Shown: positions 10,826 to 22,398, numbered from the stretch's first letter. The stretch is 64,000 nucleotides of DNA from Rhynchopus sp. YZ270_cl-10 (GCA_964035575.1 OZ037894.1:62001-126000), one strand, 5' to 3'. A program made the numbers and translations. Notes: generated from the letters alone by a model not told the origin.

Positions 10826-11417
10826 CAACTCACCTCCACCTATCACACTCCCTAAACACCCCCTCCTTGCTTAAATACCTATCCACAACGGTACTACTTC
10901 TACTTGTGATAGCAGGGATACATCCGAATCCGGGTCCGCTGAGATGTCTCTGTTGGAACATCAACGGACTCACCGACACTAAGAGAGCTGAAATAAGGCG
11001 GCACATAACCAAGAAGGAGTACGACATTGTCATGCTCCAAGAACTGAAGGCGAGCGGACAAGCCAATACGTTCAAGATCGACGGCTACCGCAGCTACACC
11101 CGCAAAAGAACGGAAGGCCGTACCAAAAAAACCAGTGAAACACATGGAGGCGGGATAGTAACACTGGTGCGTGACAAACATCCAACCCAAGTCCACACGT
11201 TCTCGAAGTGGAAAGTCACCGAACGGCTCGACGTCACAGTGCACGGTATACGCTTTGTCAATGTATATCGGCCAAGCGCAGTGGGGGAGCAAAAAAAAGA
11301 CATACGCAAAGATGACTTCGACTGCGAAGACCTCCCCACCGAACAAGTAGTGATAGCTGGAGACCTCAACGCCCATCATGCGCAGTGGAGCAAGGCGATC
11401 CCGAACAAAACCGGCAC
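10826..11417 (+). CDS. LINE ORF2, N-terminal part: 2A-like peptide and APE-like endonuclease, truncated
   Basis: This frame is offset from ORF1 and is open across its end, so no unique start can be chosen. A hydrophobic stretch (STTVLLLLVIAG) leads into IHPNPGP, followed at once by LRCLCWNINGL. The endonuclease motifs of the EEP family appear in order: WNINGL, MLQELKAS with the catalytic Glu, a GGGIVTLV strand, VYRPSA, and AGDLNAHH. The last EEP motif (SDH) and the entire reverse transcriptase are missing, because satellite sequence begins near 11418. The frame runs on into satellite to 11502, but that tail is not element protein. Confidence 0.8.
10915..10938 (+). other. 2A-like (StopGo) peptide motif
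   Basis: Codons spell GIHPNPGP after a hydrophobic run, directly before the endonuclease. The NPGP core, where the ribosome releases before the final Pro, is intact. His replaces the usual Glu before PNPGP, a form also known from other LINEs. Confidence 0.65.
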
Positions 11418-11604
11418 AAAAATTTTTTTTTGGGCCTCAATACCCCCAAACAACACGTTAAGCCCAAAAAATTCACTTTTGGATGAGCAACTATTTATTT
11501 AAAAAAATCGATTTTTTGGTCAAATCCCCTCTGGATGGTGAGGGGGTGTGTGGGTGGGTGTGTGGGTGGGTGGTGTGGGTGTGGGTTTGCGGGTGTGTGG
11601 TGTG

Positions 11605-13473
11605 GGTGGCGCACATCTCTATAGTAAAGACTAAAAAACTAAGGTTTTTTAGGATTTGGTGACGGGCTAAAAAACCTGTCGTTCTTGTGTGACACTTCCA
11701 TGGAAACGTGATGAGGACCTCACCTTTTTTTACAGGTGGTTTTTTTTGTAAGGACCTCACACACTGGGCAGGCGGTCAGCTATTCGCTTCCCGCGGGGCG
11801 TTCGCGTGCGCGCTTCGCGCGCCCGCTCACGGTAACGTGTACAAAAAAACCTCACTCGTGCCTTCATGAACTGGCCTGTAAAGTGGCCTGTAAAAAGTGG
11901 TGTTTTTGTGGTAAACGCCAGATGGTCAAAAGAGTGATCTGAGCATATTCCCCAGGTATAACTGGTACTCAAAAAGTTCATTAACGAAGGAATCTTGCAC
12001 TTTTGACCATCACATATTAGATGTGTTTTTTCAGGTTTTTCAATGCACTTTCCTGTACTGGGAAGCATGCCACAAGTGTCATGTTTTACAAGGCAAAAAT
12101 GACCAAAAAAGCTGATTTTTGGCCGAATGCCACATGTCATTTGGCAGTCCAATTTGGTGACGGGCTAAAAAACCTGTCGTTCTTGTGTGACACTTCCATG
12201 GAAACGTGATGAGGACCTCACCTTTTTTTACAGGTGGTTTTTTTTGTAAGGACCTCACACACTGGGCAGGCGGTCAGCTATTCGCTTCCCGCGGGGCGTT
12301 CGCGTGCGCGCTTCGCGCGCCCGCTCACGGTAACGTGTACAAAAAAACCTCACTCGTGCCTTCATGAACTGGCCTGTAAAGTGGCCTGTAAAAAGTGGTG
12401 TTTTTGTGGTAAACGCCAGATGGTCAAAAGAGTGATCTGAGCATATTCCCCAGGTATAACTGGTACTCAAAAAGTTCATTAACGAAGGAATCTTGCACTT
12501 TTGACCATCACATATTAGATGTGTTTTTTCAGGTTTTTCAATGCACTTTCCTGTACTGGGAAGCATGCCACAAGTGTCATGTTTTACAAGGCAAAAATGA
12601 CCAAAAAAGCTGATTTTTGGCCGAATGCCACATGTCATTTGGCAGTCCAATTTCTGAACACGACTGAAAAAAAATTTTTTTTTGGGCCTCAATACCCCCA
12701 AACAACACGTTAAGCCCAAAAAATTCACTTTTGGATGAGCAACTATTTATTTAAAAAAATCGATTTGGTGACGGGCTAAAAAACCTGTCGTTCTTGTGTG
12801 ACACTTCCATGGAAACATGAGGAGGACCTCACCTTTTTTTACAGGTGGTTTTTTTTGTATGGACCTCACACACTGGGCAGGCGGTCAGCTATTCGCTTCC
12901 CGCGGGGCGTTCGCGTGCGCGCTTCGCGCGCCCGCTCACGGTAACGTGTACAAAAAAACCTCACTCATGCCTTCATGAACTGCTTTAAAAGTGGCCTGTA
13001 AAAAGTGGTGTTTTTGTGGTAAACTCCAGCTGGTCTGAAGAGTGAGCTGACCATATTCCCCAGGTATAACTGGTACTCAAAAAGTTCATTAACGAAGGAA
13101 TCTTGCACTTTTGACCATCACATATTACATGTGTTTTTTCAGGTTTTTCAATACACTTTTGTGTACTGGGAAGCATGCCACAAGTGTCATGTTTTACAAG
13201 GTAAAAATGACCAAAAAAGCTGCTTTTTGGCCGAATGCCACATGTCATTTGGCAGTCCATTTTTTGAACAGGACTGTCTTAAATTTTTTTTTTGGGCCTC
13301 AATGCCCCCAAACAACACGTTAAGCCCAAAAAATTCACTTTTGGATGAGCAACTATTTATTTAAAAAAATCGATTTTTTGGTCAAATCCCCCTGGTGGTG
13401 AGGGGGTGTGTGTGTGTGTGTGTGTGGGTGTGTGTGGGTGTGCTGTGTGTGGGTGTGTAGTGTGTGTGGTGTG
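11605..13473. repeat. Higher-order repeat, copy 1 (1869 bp)
   Basis: Every landmark here recurs exactly 1869 bp later. It contains three successive module-2 units (near 11656, 12154, 12766) of different internal structure, then a GT block, so the multimer rather than the monomer was copied. Confidence 0.85.
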
Positions 13474-15342
13474 GGTGGCGCACATCTCTATAGTAAAGAC
13501 TAAAAAACTAAGGTTTTTTAGGATTTGGTGACGGGCTAAAAAACCTGTCGTTCTTGTGTGACACTTCCATGGAAACGTGATGAGGACCTCACCTTTTTTT
13601 ACAGGTGGTTTTTTTTGTAAGGACCTCACACACTGGGCAGGCGGTCAGCTATTCGCTTCCCGCGGGGCGTTCGCGTGCGCGCTTCGCGCGCCCGCTCACG
13701 GTAACGTGTACAAAAGAACCTCACTCGTGCCTTCATGAACTGGCCTGTAAAGTGGCCTGTAAAAAGTGGTGTTTTTGTGGTAAACGCCAGATGGTCAAAA
13801 GAGTGATCTGAGCATATTCCCCAGGTATAACTGGTACTCAAAAAGTTCATTAACGAAGGAATCTTGCACTTTTGACCATCACATATTAGATGTGTTTTTT
13901 CAGGTTTTTCAATGCACTTTCCTGTACTGGGAAGCATGCCACAAGTGTCATGTTTTACAAGGCAAAAATGACCAAAAAAGCTGATTTTTGGCCGAATGCC
14001 ACATGTCATTTGGCAGTCCAATTTGGTGACGGGCTAAAAAACCTGTCGTTCTTGTGTGACACTTCCATGGAAACGTGATGAGGACCTCACCTTTTTTTAC
14101 AGGTGGTTTTTTTTGTAAGGACCTCACACACTGGGCAGGCGGTCAGCTATTCGCTTCCCGCGGGGCGTTCGCGTGCGCGCTTCGCGCGCCCGCTCACGGT
14201 AACGTGTACAAAAAAACCTCACTCGTGCCTTCATGAACTGGCCTGTAAAGTGGCCTGTAAAAAGTGGTGTTTTTGTGGTAAACGCCAGATGGTCAAAAGA
14301 GTGATCTGAGCATATTCCCCAGGTATAACTGGTACTCAAAAAGTTCATTAACGAAGGAATCTTGCACTTTTGACCATCACATATTAGATGTGTTTTTTCA
14401 GGTTTTTCAATGCACTTTCCTGTACTGGGAAGCATGCCACAAGTGTCATGTTTTACAAGGCAAAAATGACCAAAAAAGCTGATTTTTGGCCGAATGCCAC
14501 ATGTCATTTGGCAGTCCAATTTCTGAACACGACTGAAAAAAAATTTTTTTTTGGGCCTCAATACCCCCAAACAACACGTTAAGCCCAAAAAATTCACTTT
14601 TGGATGAGCAACTATTTATTTAAAAAAATCGATTTGGTGACGGGCTAAAAAACCTGTCGTTCTTGTGTGACACTTCCATGGAAACATGAGGAGGACCTCA
14701 CCTTTTTTTACAGGTGGTTTTTTTTGTATGGACCTCACACACTGGGCAGGCGGTCAGCTATTCGCTTCCCGCGGGGCGTTCGCGTGCGCGCTTCGCGCGC
14801 CCGCTCACGGTAACGTGTACAAAAAAACCTCACTCATGCCTTCATGAACTGCTTTAAAAGTGGCCTGTAAAAAGTGGTGTTTTTGTGGTAAACTCCAGCT
14901 GGTCTGAAGAGTGAGCTGACCATATTCCCCAGGTATAACTGGTACTCAAAAAGTTCATTAACGAAGGAATCTTGCACTTTTGACCATCACATATTACATG
15001 TGTTTTTTCAGGTTTTTCAATACACTTTTGTGTACTGGGAAGCATGCCACAAGTGTCATGTTTTACAAGGTAAAAATGACCAAAAAAGCTGCTTTTTGGC
15101 CGAATGCCACATGTCATTTGGCAGTCCATTTTTTGAACAGGACTGTCTTAAATTTTTTTTTTGGGCCTCAATGCCCCCAAACAACACGTTAAGCCCAAAA
15201 AATTCACTTTTGGATGAGCAACTATTTATTTAAAAAAATCGATTTTTTGGTCAAATCCCCCTGGTGGTGAGGGGGTGTGTGTGTGTGTGTGTGTGGGTGT
15301 GTGTGGGTGTGCTGTGTGTGGGTGTGTAGTGTGTGTGGTGTG
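13474..15342. repeat. Higher-order repeat, copy 2 (1869 bp)
   Basis: This is nearly identical to copy 1. I noticed one substitution near 13715 (caaaagaacc against caaaaaaacc). After 15342 the sequence continues as a third, diverged and shorter copy. Confidence 0.85.
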
Positions 15343-18300
15343 GGTGGCGCACATCTCTATAGTAAAGACTAAAAAACTAAGGTTTTTTAGGATTTGGTGA
15401 CGGGCTAAAAAACCTGTCGTTCTTGTGTGACACTTCCATGGAAACGTGATGAGGACCTCACCTTTTTTTACAGGTGGTTTTTTTTGTAAGGACCTCACAC
15501 ACTGGGCAGGCGGTCAGCTATTCGCTTCCCGCGGGGCGTTCGCGTGCGCGCTTCGCGCGCCCGCTCACGGTAACGTGTACAAAAAAACCTCACTCGTGCC
15601 TTCACGAACTGGCCTGTAAAGTGGCCTGTAACAAGTGGTGTTTTTGTGGTAAACGCCAGATGGTCAAAAGAGTGATCTGACCATATTCCCCAGGTATAAC
15701 TGGTACTCAAAAAGTTCATTAACGAAGGAATCTTGCACTTTTGACCATCACATATTACATGTGTTTTTTCAGGTTTTTCAATGCACTTTCCTGTACTGGG
15801 AAGCATGCCACAAGTGTCATGTTTTACAAGGTAAAAATGACCAAAAAAGCTGATTTTTGGCCGAATGCCACATGTCATTTGGCAGTCCAATTTCTGAACA
15901 CGACTGAAAAAAAATTTTTTTTTGGGCCTCAATACCCCCAAACAACACGTTAAGCCCAAAAAATTCACTTTTGGATGAGCAACTATTTATTTAAAAAAAT
16001 CGATTTTTTGGTCAAATCCCCCTGGTGGTGAGGGGGTGTGTGTGTGTGTGTGTGTGGGTGTGTGTGGGTGTGCTGTGTGTGGGTGTGTAGTGTGTGTGGT
16101 GTGGGTGGCGCACATCTCTATAGTAAAGACTAAAAAACTAAGGTTTTTTAGGATTTGGTGACGGGCTAAAAAACCTGTCGTTCTTGTGTGACACTTCCAT
16201 GGAAACATGAGGAGGACCTCACCTTTTTTTACAGGTGGTTTTTTTTGTATGGACCTCACACACTGGGCAGGCGGTCAGCTATTCGCTTCCCGCGGGGCGT
16301 TCGCGTGCGCGCTTCGCGCGCCCGCTCACGGTAACGTGTACAAAAAAACCTCACTCATGCCTTCATGAACTGCTTTAAAAGTGGCCTGTAAAAAGTGGTG
16401 TTTTTGTGGTAAACTCCAGCTGGTCTGAAGAGTGATCTTACCATATTCCCCAGGTATAACTGGTACTCAAAAAATGCATTAACGAAGGAATCTTGCACTT
16501 TTGACCATCACATATTACATGTGTTTTTTCAGGTTTTTCAATGCACTTTCCTGTACTGGGAAGCATGCCACAAGTGTCATGTTTTACAAGGTAAAAATGA
16601 CCAAAAAAGCTGATTTTTGGCCTAATGCCACATGTCATTTGGCAGTCCATTTTTTGAACAGGACTGTCTTAAATTTTTTTTTTGGCCCTCAATACCCCCA
16701 AACAACACGTTAAGCCCAAAAAATTCACTTTTGGATGAGCAACTATTTATTTAAAAAAATCGATTTTTTGGTCAAATCCCCCTGGTGGTGAGGGGGTGTG
16801 TGTGTGTGTGTGTGTGGGTGTGTGTGGGTGTGCTGTGTGTGGGTGTGTAGTGTGTGTGGTGTGGGTGGCGCACATCTCTATAGTAAAGACTAAAAAACTA
16901 AGGTTTTTTAGGATTTTTTGGTCAAATCCCCTCTGGTGGTGAGGGGGTGTGTGTGTGTGTGTGTGTGGGTGTGTGTGTGTGTGGGTGTGTAGTGTGTGTG
17001 GTGTGGGTGGCGCACATCTCTATAGTAAAGACTAAAAAACTAAGGTTTTTTAGGATTTGGTGACGGGCTAAAAAACCTGTCGTTCTTGTGTGACACTTCC
17101 ATGGAAACGTGATGAGGACCACACTTTTTTTCCTCACGCACTGGGCAGGCGGTCAGCTATTCGCTTCCCGCGGGGCGTTCGCGTGCGCGCTTCGCGCGCC
17201 CGCTCACGGTAACGCATCACAAAAAAACCTCACTCATGCCTTCATGAACTGGCTTTTCAGGTGAAAAGTGCCCTGTTAAAAAGTGGTGTTTTTGTGGTAC
17301 ATGACAGATGGTCAAAAGAGTGATCTGACCATATTCCCCAGGTATAACTGGTACTCAAAAAGTTCATTAACGAAGGAATCTTGCACTTTTGACCATCACA
17401 TATTACATGTGTTTTTTCAGGTTTTTCAATGCACTTTCCTGTACTGGGAAGCATGCCACAAGTGTCATGTTTTACAAGGTAAAAATGACCAAAAAAGCTG
17501 ATTTTTGGCCGAATGCCACATGTCATTTGGCAGTCCAATTTCTGAACACGACTGAAAAATAATTTTTTTTTGGGCCTCAATACCCCCAAACAACATGTTA
17601 AGCCCAAAAAATTCACTTTTGGATGAGCAACTATTTATTTAAAAAAATCGATTTTTTGGTCAAATCCCCCTGGTGGTGAGGGTGTGTGTGTGTGTGTGTG
17701 TGTGGGTGTGTGTGGGTGTGCTGTGTGTGGGTGTGTAGTGTGTGTGGTGTGGGTGGCGCACATCTCTATAGTAAAGACTAAAAAACTAAGGTTTTTTAGG
17801 ATTTTTTGGTCAAATCCCCTCTGGTGGTGAGGGGGTGTGTGTGTGTGTGTGTGTGGGTGTGTGTGGGTGTGCTGTGTGTGGGTGTGTAGTGTGTGTGGTG
17901 TGGGTGGCGCACATCTCTATAGTAAAGACTAAAAAACTAAGGTTTTTTAGGATTTGGTGACGGGCTAAAAAACCTGTCGTTCTTGTGTGACACTTCCATG
18001 GAAACATGAGGAGGACCTCACCTTTTTTTACAGGTGGTTTTTTTTGTATGGACCTCACACACTGGGCAGGCGGTCAGCTATTCGCTTCCCGCGGGGCGTT
18101 CGCGTGCGCGCTTCGCGCGCCCGCTCACGGTAACGTGTACAAAAAAACCTCACTCATGCCTTCATGAACTGGCTTTTCAGGTGAAAAGTGCCCTGTTAAA
18201 AAGTGGTGTTTTTGTGGTACATGACAGATGGTCAAAAGAGTGATCTGACCATATTCCCCAGGTATAACTGGTACTCAAAAAGTTCATTAACGAAGGAATC

Positions 18301-19862
18301 TTGCACTTTTGACCATCAATTAACGAAGGAATCTTGCACTTTTGACCATCACATATTACATGTGTTTTTTCAGGTTTTTCAATGCACTTTCCTGTACTGG
18401 GAAGCATGCCACAAGTGTCATGTTTTACAAGGTAAAAATGACCAAAAAAGCTGATTTTTGGCCGAATGCCACATGTCATTTGGCAGTCCAATTTCTGAAC
18501 ACGACTGAAAAAAAATTTTTTTTTGGGCCTCAATACCCCCAAACAACACGTTAAGCCCAAAAAATTCACTTTTGGATGAGCAACTATTTATTTAAAAAAA
18601 TCGATTTGGTGACGGGCTAAAAAACCTGTCGTTCTTGTGTGACACTTCCATGGAAACGTGATGAGGACCACACTTTTTTTACAGGTGGTTTTTTTTGTAA
18701 GCACCTCACGCACTGGGCAGGCGGTCAGCTATTCGCTTCCCGCGGGGCGTTCGCGTGCGCGCTTCGCGCGCCCGCTCACGGTAACGCATCACAAAAAAAC
18801 CTCACTCATGCCTTCATGAACTGGCTTTTCAGGTGAAAAGTGCCCTGTTAAAAAGTGGTGTTTTTGTGGTACATGACAGATGGTCAAAAGAGTGATCTGA
18901 CCATATTCCCCAGGTATAACTGGTACTCAAAAAGTTCATTAACGAAGGAATCTTGCACTTTTGACCATCACATATTACATGTGTTTTTTCAGGTTTTTCA
19001 ATGCACTTTCCTGTACTGGGAAGCATGCCACAAGTGTCATGTTTTACAAGGTAAAAATGACCAAAAAAGCTGATTTTTGGCCGAATGCCACATGTCATTT
19101 GGCAGTCCATTTTCTGAACACGACTGAAAAAAAATTTTTTTTTGGGCCTCAATACCCCCAAACAACACGTTAAGCCCAAAAAATTCACTTTTGGATGAGC
19201 AACTATTTATTTAAAAAAATCGATTTTTTGGTCAAATCCCCCTGGTGGTGAGGGTGTGTGTGTGTGTGTGTGTGTGGGTGTGTGTGGGTGTGCTGTGTGT
19301 GGGTGTGTAGTGTGTGTGGTGTGGGTGGCGCACATCTCTATAGTAAAGACTAAAAAACTAAGGTTTTTTAGGATTTGGTGACGGGCTAAAAAACCTGTCG
19401 TTCTTGTGTGACACTTCCATGGAAACGTGATGAGGACCTCACTTTTTTTTACAGGTGGTTTTTTTTGTAAGCACCTCACACACTGGGCAGGCGGTCAGCT
19501 ATTCGCTTCCCGCGGGGCGTTCGCGTGCGCGCTTCGCGCGCCCGCTCACGGTAACGCATCACAAAAAAACCTCACTCATGCCTTCATGAACTGGCTTTTC
19601 AGGTGAAAAGTGCCCTGTTAAAAAGTGGTGTTTTTGTGGTACATGACAGATGGTCAAAAGAGTGATCTGACCATATTCCCCAGGTATAACTGGTACTCAA
19701 AAAGTTCATTAACGAAGGAATCTTGCACTTTTGACCATCACATATTACATGTGTTTTTTCAGGTTTTTCAATGCACTTTCCTGTACTGGGAAGCATGCCA
19801 CAAGTGTCATGTTTTACAAGGTAAAAATGACCAAAAAAGCTGATTTTTGGCCGAATGCCATG

Positions 19863-20816
19863 TCAAAGGCAAGAGAGTTGTTCTCCAGGCTGCTTCTCGC
19901 CAGACTTGTGGAAAGGGAAGCCAACAACCCGGTCGCCGTCCATTTCATACACATTCACGTAGCGCACACCGGCAGTTGTGTTGATCTCGGTGAAGGTAAT
20001 GCCAACACTGCCACCTTCGCACGCAAGCTCCCAACATTCGGTCCCGTCAACCGCTGTGCTGATGCTGCCCGAGGTGCCCAGGGTCGTTGTGGTCGGGCAC
20101 GACGGTGTGAAGTTGAAGGGGGCAGGGTTGGTGTTCTCCAGCTCAGGTGCAGGCATGTTGCATCCCCACGAGTACTGGAACCCGCCACACCCGCCACGGT
20201 AGCACATTCTGCCCTGTGCAAGGAAGGACACGTCCCCGTCTGCTGTGAACCTCGAGGTACCGAAGTGTGGCCCGTACGCGGTTGTGTAGAACACCTGTGC
20301 GGCCGCACTGTTCACAGAGAAGTTTCCAACGTAGAAGAGACGGTAGTTCATCTCCAGTGTGCCGACGCAGGAAATCGTGTGCACCAGCGGTGTGTAGTAG
20401 TAGCTGAACATAAAGTCCGGTGTCACAATGGCACTCGCCTGCGAGCTCGTGTCTGCCGTGCTCACGGCAGCAACTTCCAGCGCAGGAGCATCCATCCCAC
20501 AGCCCCACGAGAACTCCACAGAGCTGCTGCAGTTCCCACCTGCACACGCATCCACAGCTGCTGTCAGTGTCACGTCCCAGTGTGCGTTGAACGTCACGGT
20601 GTTGTAGTGTGCGTCTGTCCTCAGTGCGGTTTCCGTGCCGTTGTTCACCACGAACTTGCCTTCAAAGCTGGGGTTGTACGCAAGCTCGAGTCTCCCCACG
20701 CAGGTCAGGGTCCAGCACGTCTCCACACCCGCTGAGAGTGCCGTGTTGAATGTCCCGGACAACTCATCCAAGGACATGCACTGCATGACGAGAACGGGAG
20801 CAAGTAGAGTTAACAT
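19863..20816 (-). CDS. Secreted protein with a three-fold Cys repeat, unknown family
   Basis: This 317-codon ORF begins with a short hydrophobic leader (MLTLLAPVLVMQCMS) that looks like a signal peptide, so the product is probably secreted. Three related blocks follow, each with a Cys-containing strand and an aromatic hairpin: CWTLTCVGRLELAYNPSFEG, ISCVGTLEMNYRLFYVGNFS, and CWELACEGGSVGITF. Linkers of the WGCGMDAPALE and WGCNMPAPELE type separate them. The tail after the third block is short. The stop codon overlaps the junction with the satellite (array ends at 19861), so the natural C-terminus may have been lost. I recognise no domain family; the repeat suggests an extracellular beta-rich binding protein. 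Confidence 0.7.
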   Translation of the reverse strand: MLTLLAPVLVMQCMSLDELSGTFNTALSAGVETCWTLTCVGRLELAYNPSFEGKFVVNNGTETALRTDAHYNTVTFNAHWDVTLTAAVDACAGGNCSSSVEFSWGCGMDAPALEVAAVSTADTSSQASAIVTPDFMFSYYYTPLVHTISCVGTLEMNYRLFYVGNFSVNSAAAQVFYTTAYGPHFGTSRFTADGDVSFLAQGRMCYRGGCGGFQYSWGCNMPAPELENTNPAPFNFTPSCPTTTTLGTSGSISTAVDGTECWELACEGGSVGITFTEINTTAGVRYVNVYEMDGDRVVGFPFHKSGEKQPGEQLSCL

Positions 20817-21219
20817 TTTTGTAGTAATATCTGTTTATGGATGTGGGATTTAATGGGATTTTGATGGAATGCAGTATAAAATGAACAGAAAAGACTACTC
20901 GTTTTCCTTTTCTCAAGATGACCCTCGCGGCACAGAGCTTGTCATAATTTTCCCAAGCACAGAGTGATGGCACACTGGGATACAACAAAAACCGAGAAAG
21001 AACAACAAAACGGAAAGCGCAAAAGAAGAACAAGAAGAGCTTCACAAAGAGACACAGCACAGCAGAGACAGAGAGGGCAAAGCACTTCGGACTATTCAGT
21101 GAACATAAAATGCTCCCGATTATACCAGGTGTGTGCAGAAGCCTTCTGTCTCAGATCGCACACAGCAAAAATTTAAAAAGGACCAGGCACAGGAACAGGT
21201 AGCTACACTACCGCTGACT
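20817..21219. other. Spacer between two minus-strand genes
   Basis: This is AT-rich with purine-rich tracts (agaaagaacaacaaaacgg). It holds one copy of the recurrent inter-gene motif at 20915-20945 and nothing else that I can support. Confidence 0.6.
20915..20945 (-). promoter_or_regulatory. Recurrent inter-gene motif, copy 1
   Basis: The minus strand has GACAAGC, a variable part, then GAGGGTCATCTT. It lies about 100 bp before the ATG at 20816 and about 280 bp after the stop of the gene at 21220. Confidence 0.4.
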
Positions 21220-21901
21220 TCAAGCGTCCGGAGACACACATTTCGCAGTTCCGTCTGCCTGCACCTCACACTGCACGCACTTCAGAAGGTCACATGGGTT
21301 GGAGCAGTGACCCTGTCCAGTCGCGTCGTTTGTGCATGTTGTCCCAACAAGGCAGGTCATCGCCTCACAGCCAACAATAGGTGTGGGCGGGAACGCATCC
21401 GGAGACACACACTTTGCAGTTCCGTCTGCCTGCACCTCACACTGTACGCACTTCAGAAGGTCGCATGGGCGGAAGGCAGACACCCTCCCCTGTCTTGGGG
21501 TCGTTCTCGCAGTTCACGCACTTCAACTGGTCGCAGCCAACAACTGGCGGCGACGGTGGCGTCGGTGAGGGGAACCACCACGACGGCAGGCACAGTGCAT
21601 GTCCGGCAATCTCATAGCACGTCCTCCCATACCTGCACTGCGTCGCAGCACATCCCACCGGCAGCGGCTTGCACCACGCCTGGCTCCCAATAGCAACACA
21701 CTCTGTCCCGGGCGCACAGTGCACACCTGCGCAAGGACCAGCCGGCGGCGGTGGCGGCACACACGACGCCACGCCCTCACTGTCCTCCACACAGGAGTAG
21801 TACATCGGACACGTCGTCGCCGCACAGCCTGCTGTGTGCGGCGGGATCTGTGCCGAGGCCACGAACCCCATGCTTGCAACGAGCGACAGGCGCGACAGCA
21901 T
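21220..21901 (-). CDS. Small secreted Cys-rich repeat protein with an internal frame change
   Basis: The ATG at 21901 opens a clean signal peptide (MLSRLSLVASMGFVASAQ). Short Cys modules follow, each with a C-x4-C...C...C pattern: GCAATTC, PCAGVHC, GCAATQC and GCDQLKC. They resemble follistatin-N or EGF-like knots, separated by Pro-rich linkers. After CLPP, near 21463-21472, the frame shifts by one base. The next modules (PCDLLKCVQCEVQADGTAKC, twice, and GCEAMTC) continue in another frame to a stop at 21220. The two frames overlap at 21437-21483. The module pattern continues across the shift, so it is either a recent mutation, a sequence error or an unusual splice. The two CDLLKCVQC modules are near-identical at DNA level with a 171-bp period. 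Confidence 0.6.
21226..21470 (-). repeat. 171-bp in-frame direct repeat
   Basis: Sequence around 21226-21299 recurs at about 21397-21470 with only a few changes. It encodes the duplicated CDLLKCVQCEVQADGTAKC module, a recent internal duplication. Confidence 0.7.
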
Positions 21902-22380
21902 TGTTGACGGAAAACGGGGAAAATCAAGGGGAATCTGTGTGGTGGGGTTGACGGTGTAGTGCCGCAGGTTTGGTCATACGCATGGGAAGAGAACGAGTCT
22001 CGGAAGGGAAGAAATGAATTGTATTTTAAAATGATTTTTCTTTTTTTTTTTTTTTTTTTTGCGACTTTATATCCAACTTTTGTTTTCTGTGTATTGAGGC
22101 GGGATAGGGGAGGGGATGGGATGGGAGTGCTTCTACGACATGGCTTCTTTTCTGTAACAACCTGTTTTAGGTTTGTTTTCTGTTTTGGCATTTGCAGTCT
22201 CATCAGAAGAAGAGGACCTGCCTTTAGACTTTTTTTACTTTTTTCCCTTTTAGATATTCACATAAAAGCACAACACAACAGCACAAAAAGCGCAAAAGTA
22301 CGACATCCGGCACAAAACAGACAAACCCACACACGGTAAACGGATGGGCTGTTCCTGTAGTGCCTGAAGAGTGGTGTCGT

Positions 22381-22398
22381 GAATACCCTCACAAAGGA
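22381..22398 (-). promoter_or_regulatory. Recurrent inter-gene motif, weak copy
   Basis: The minus strand has CTTTGTGAGGGTATTC, which shares GAGGGT with the stronger copies but not the final ATCTT. Confidence 0.25.

Larger units (their letters stand above)
9139..11417 (+). mobile_element. LINE (non-LTR retrotransposon) inside the satellite, 3' part missing
   Basis: The satellite is interrupted after ...attagatgtg near 9138 and resumes near 11418 at a different point of the unit (aaatttttttttgggcctcaa). Between them are an ORF1 and the beginning of an ORF2 with a 2A-like peptide and an APE-type endonuclease. Reverse transcriptase and the 3' end are absent, so the element was cut by recombination or deletion together with some satellite. 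Known LINEs with 2A-like peptides before the endonuclease include trypanosome L1Tc/Ingi and several metazoan clades. Assigning this element to one of these needs the missing reverse transcriptase. Confidence 0.85.
11418..19861. repeat. Complex satellite array, right block
   Basis: The module set is the same as in 4183-9138. Module 2 starts near 11656, 12154, 12766, 13525, 14023, 14635, 15394, 16155, 17058, 17955, 18606 and 19376. Late units (17.2-19.8 kb) share a distinct variant (aacgcatcac and gtacatgacagatgg), a sign of local spread. A small internal duplication lies near 18318. The array stops at 19861, touching the stop codon of the next gene. Confidence 0.9.

Noticed and set aside
5613-19188. 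Recurring ORFs of 60-160 codons on both strands of the satellite (for example the 157-codon minus ORF at 5613-6086)
   Set aside because: They recur only because the DNA repeats, overlap ORFs on the other strand, change end points between unit variants and contain translated homopolymers. I see no domain or leader.
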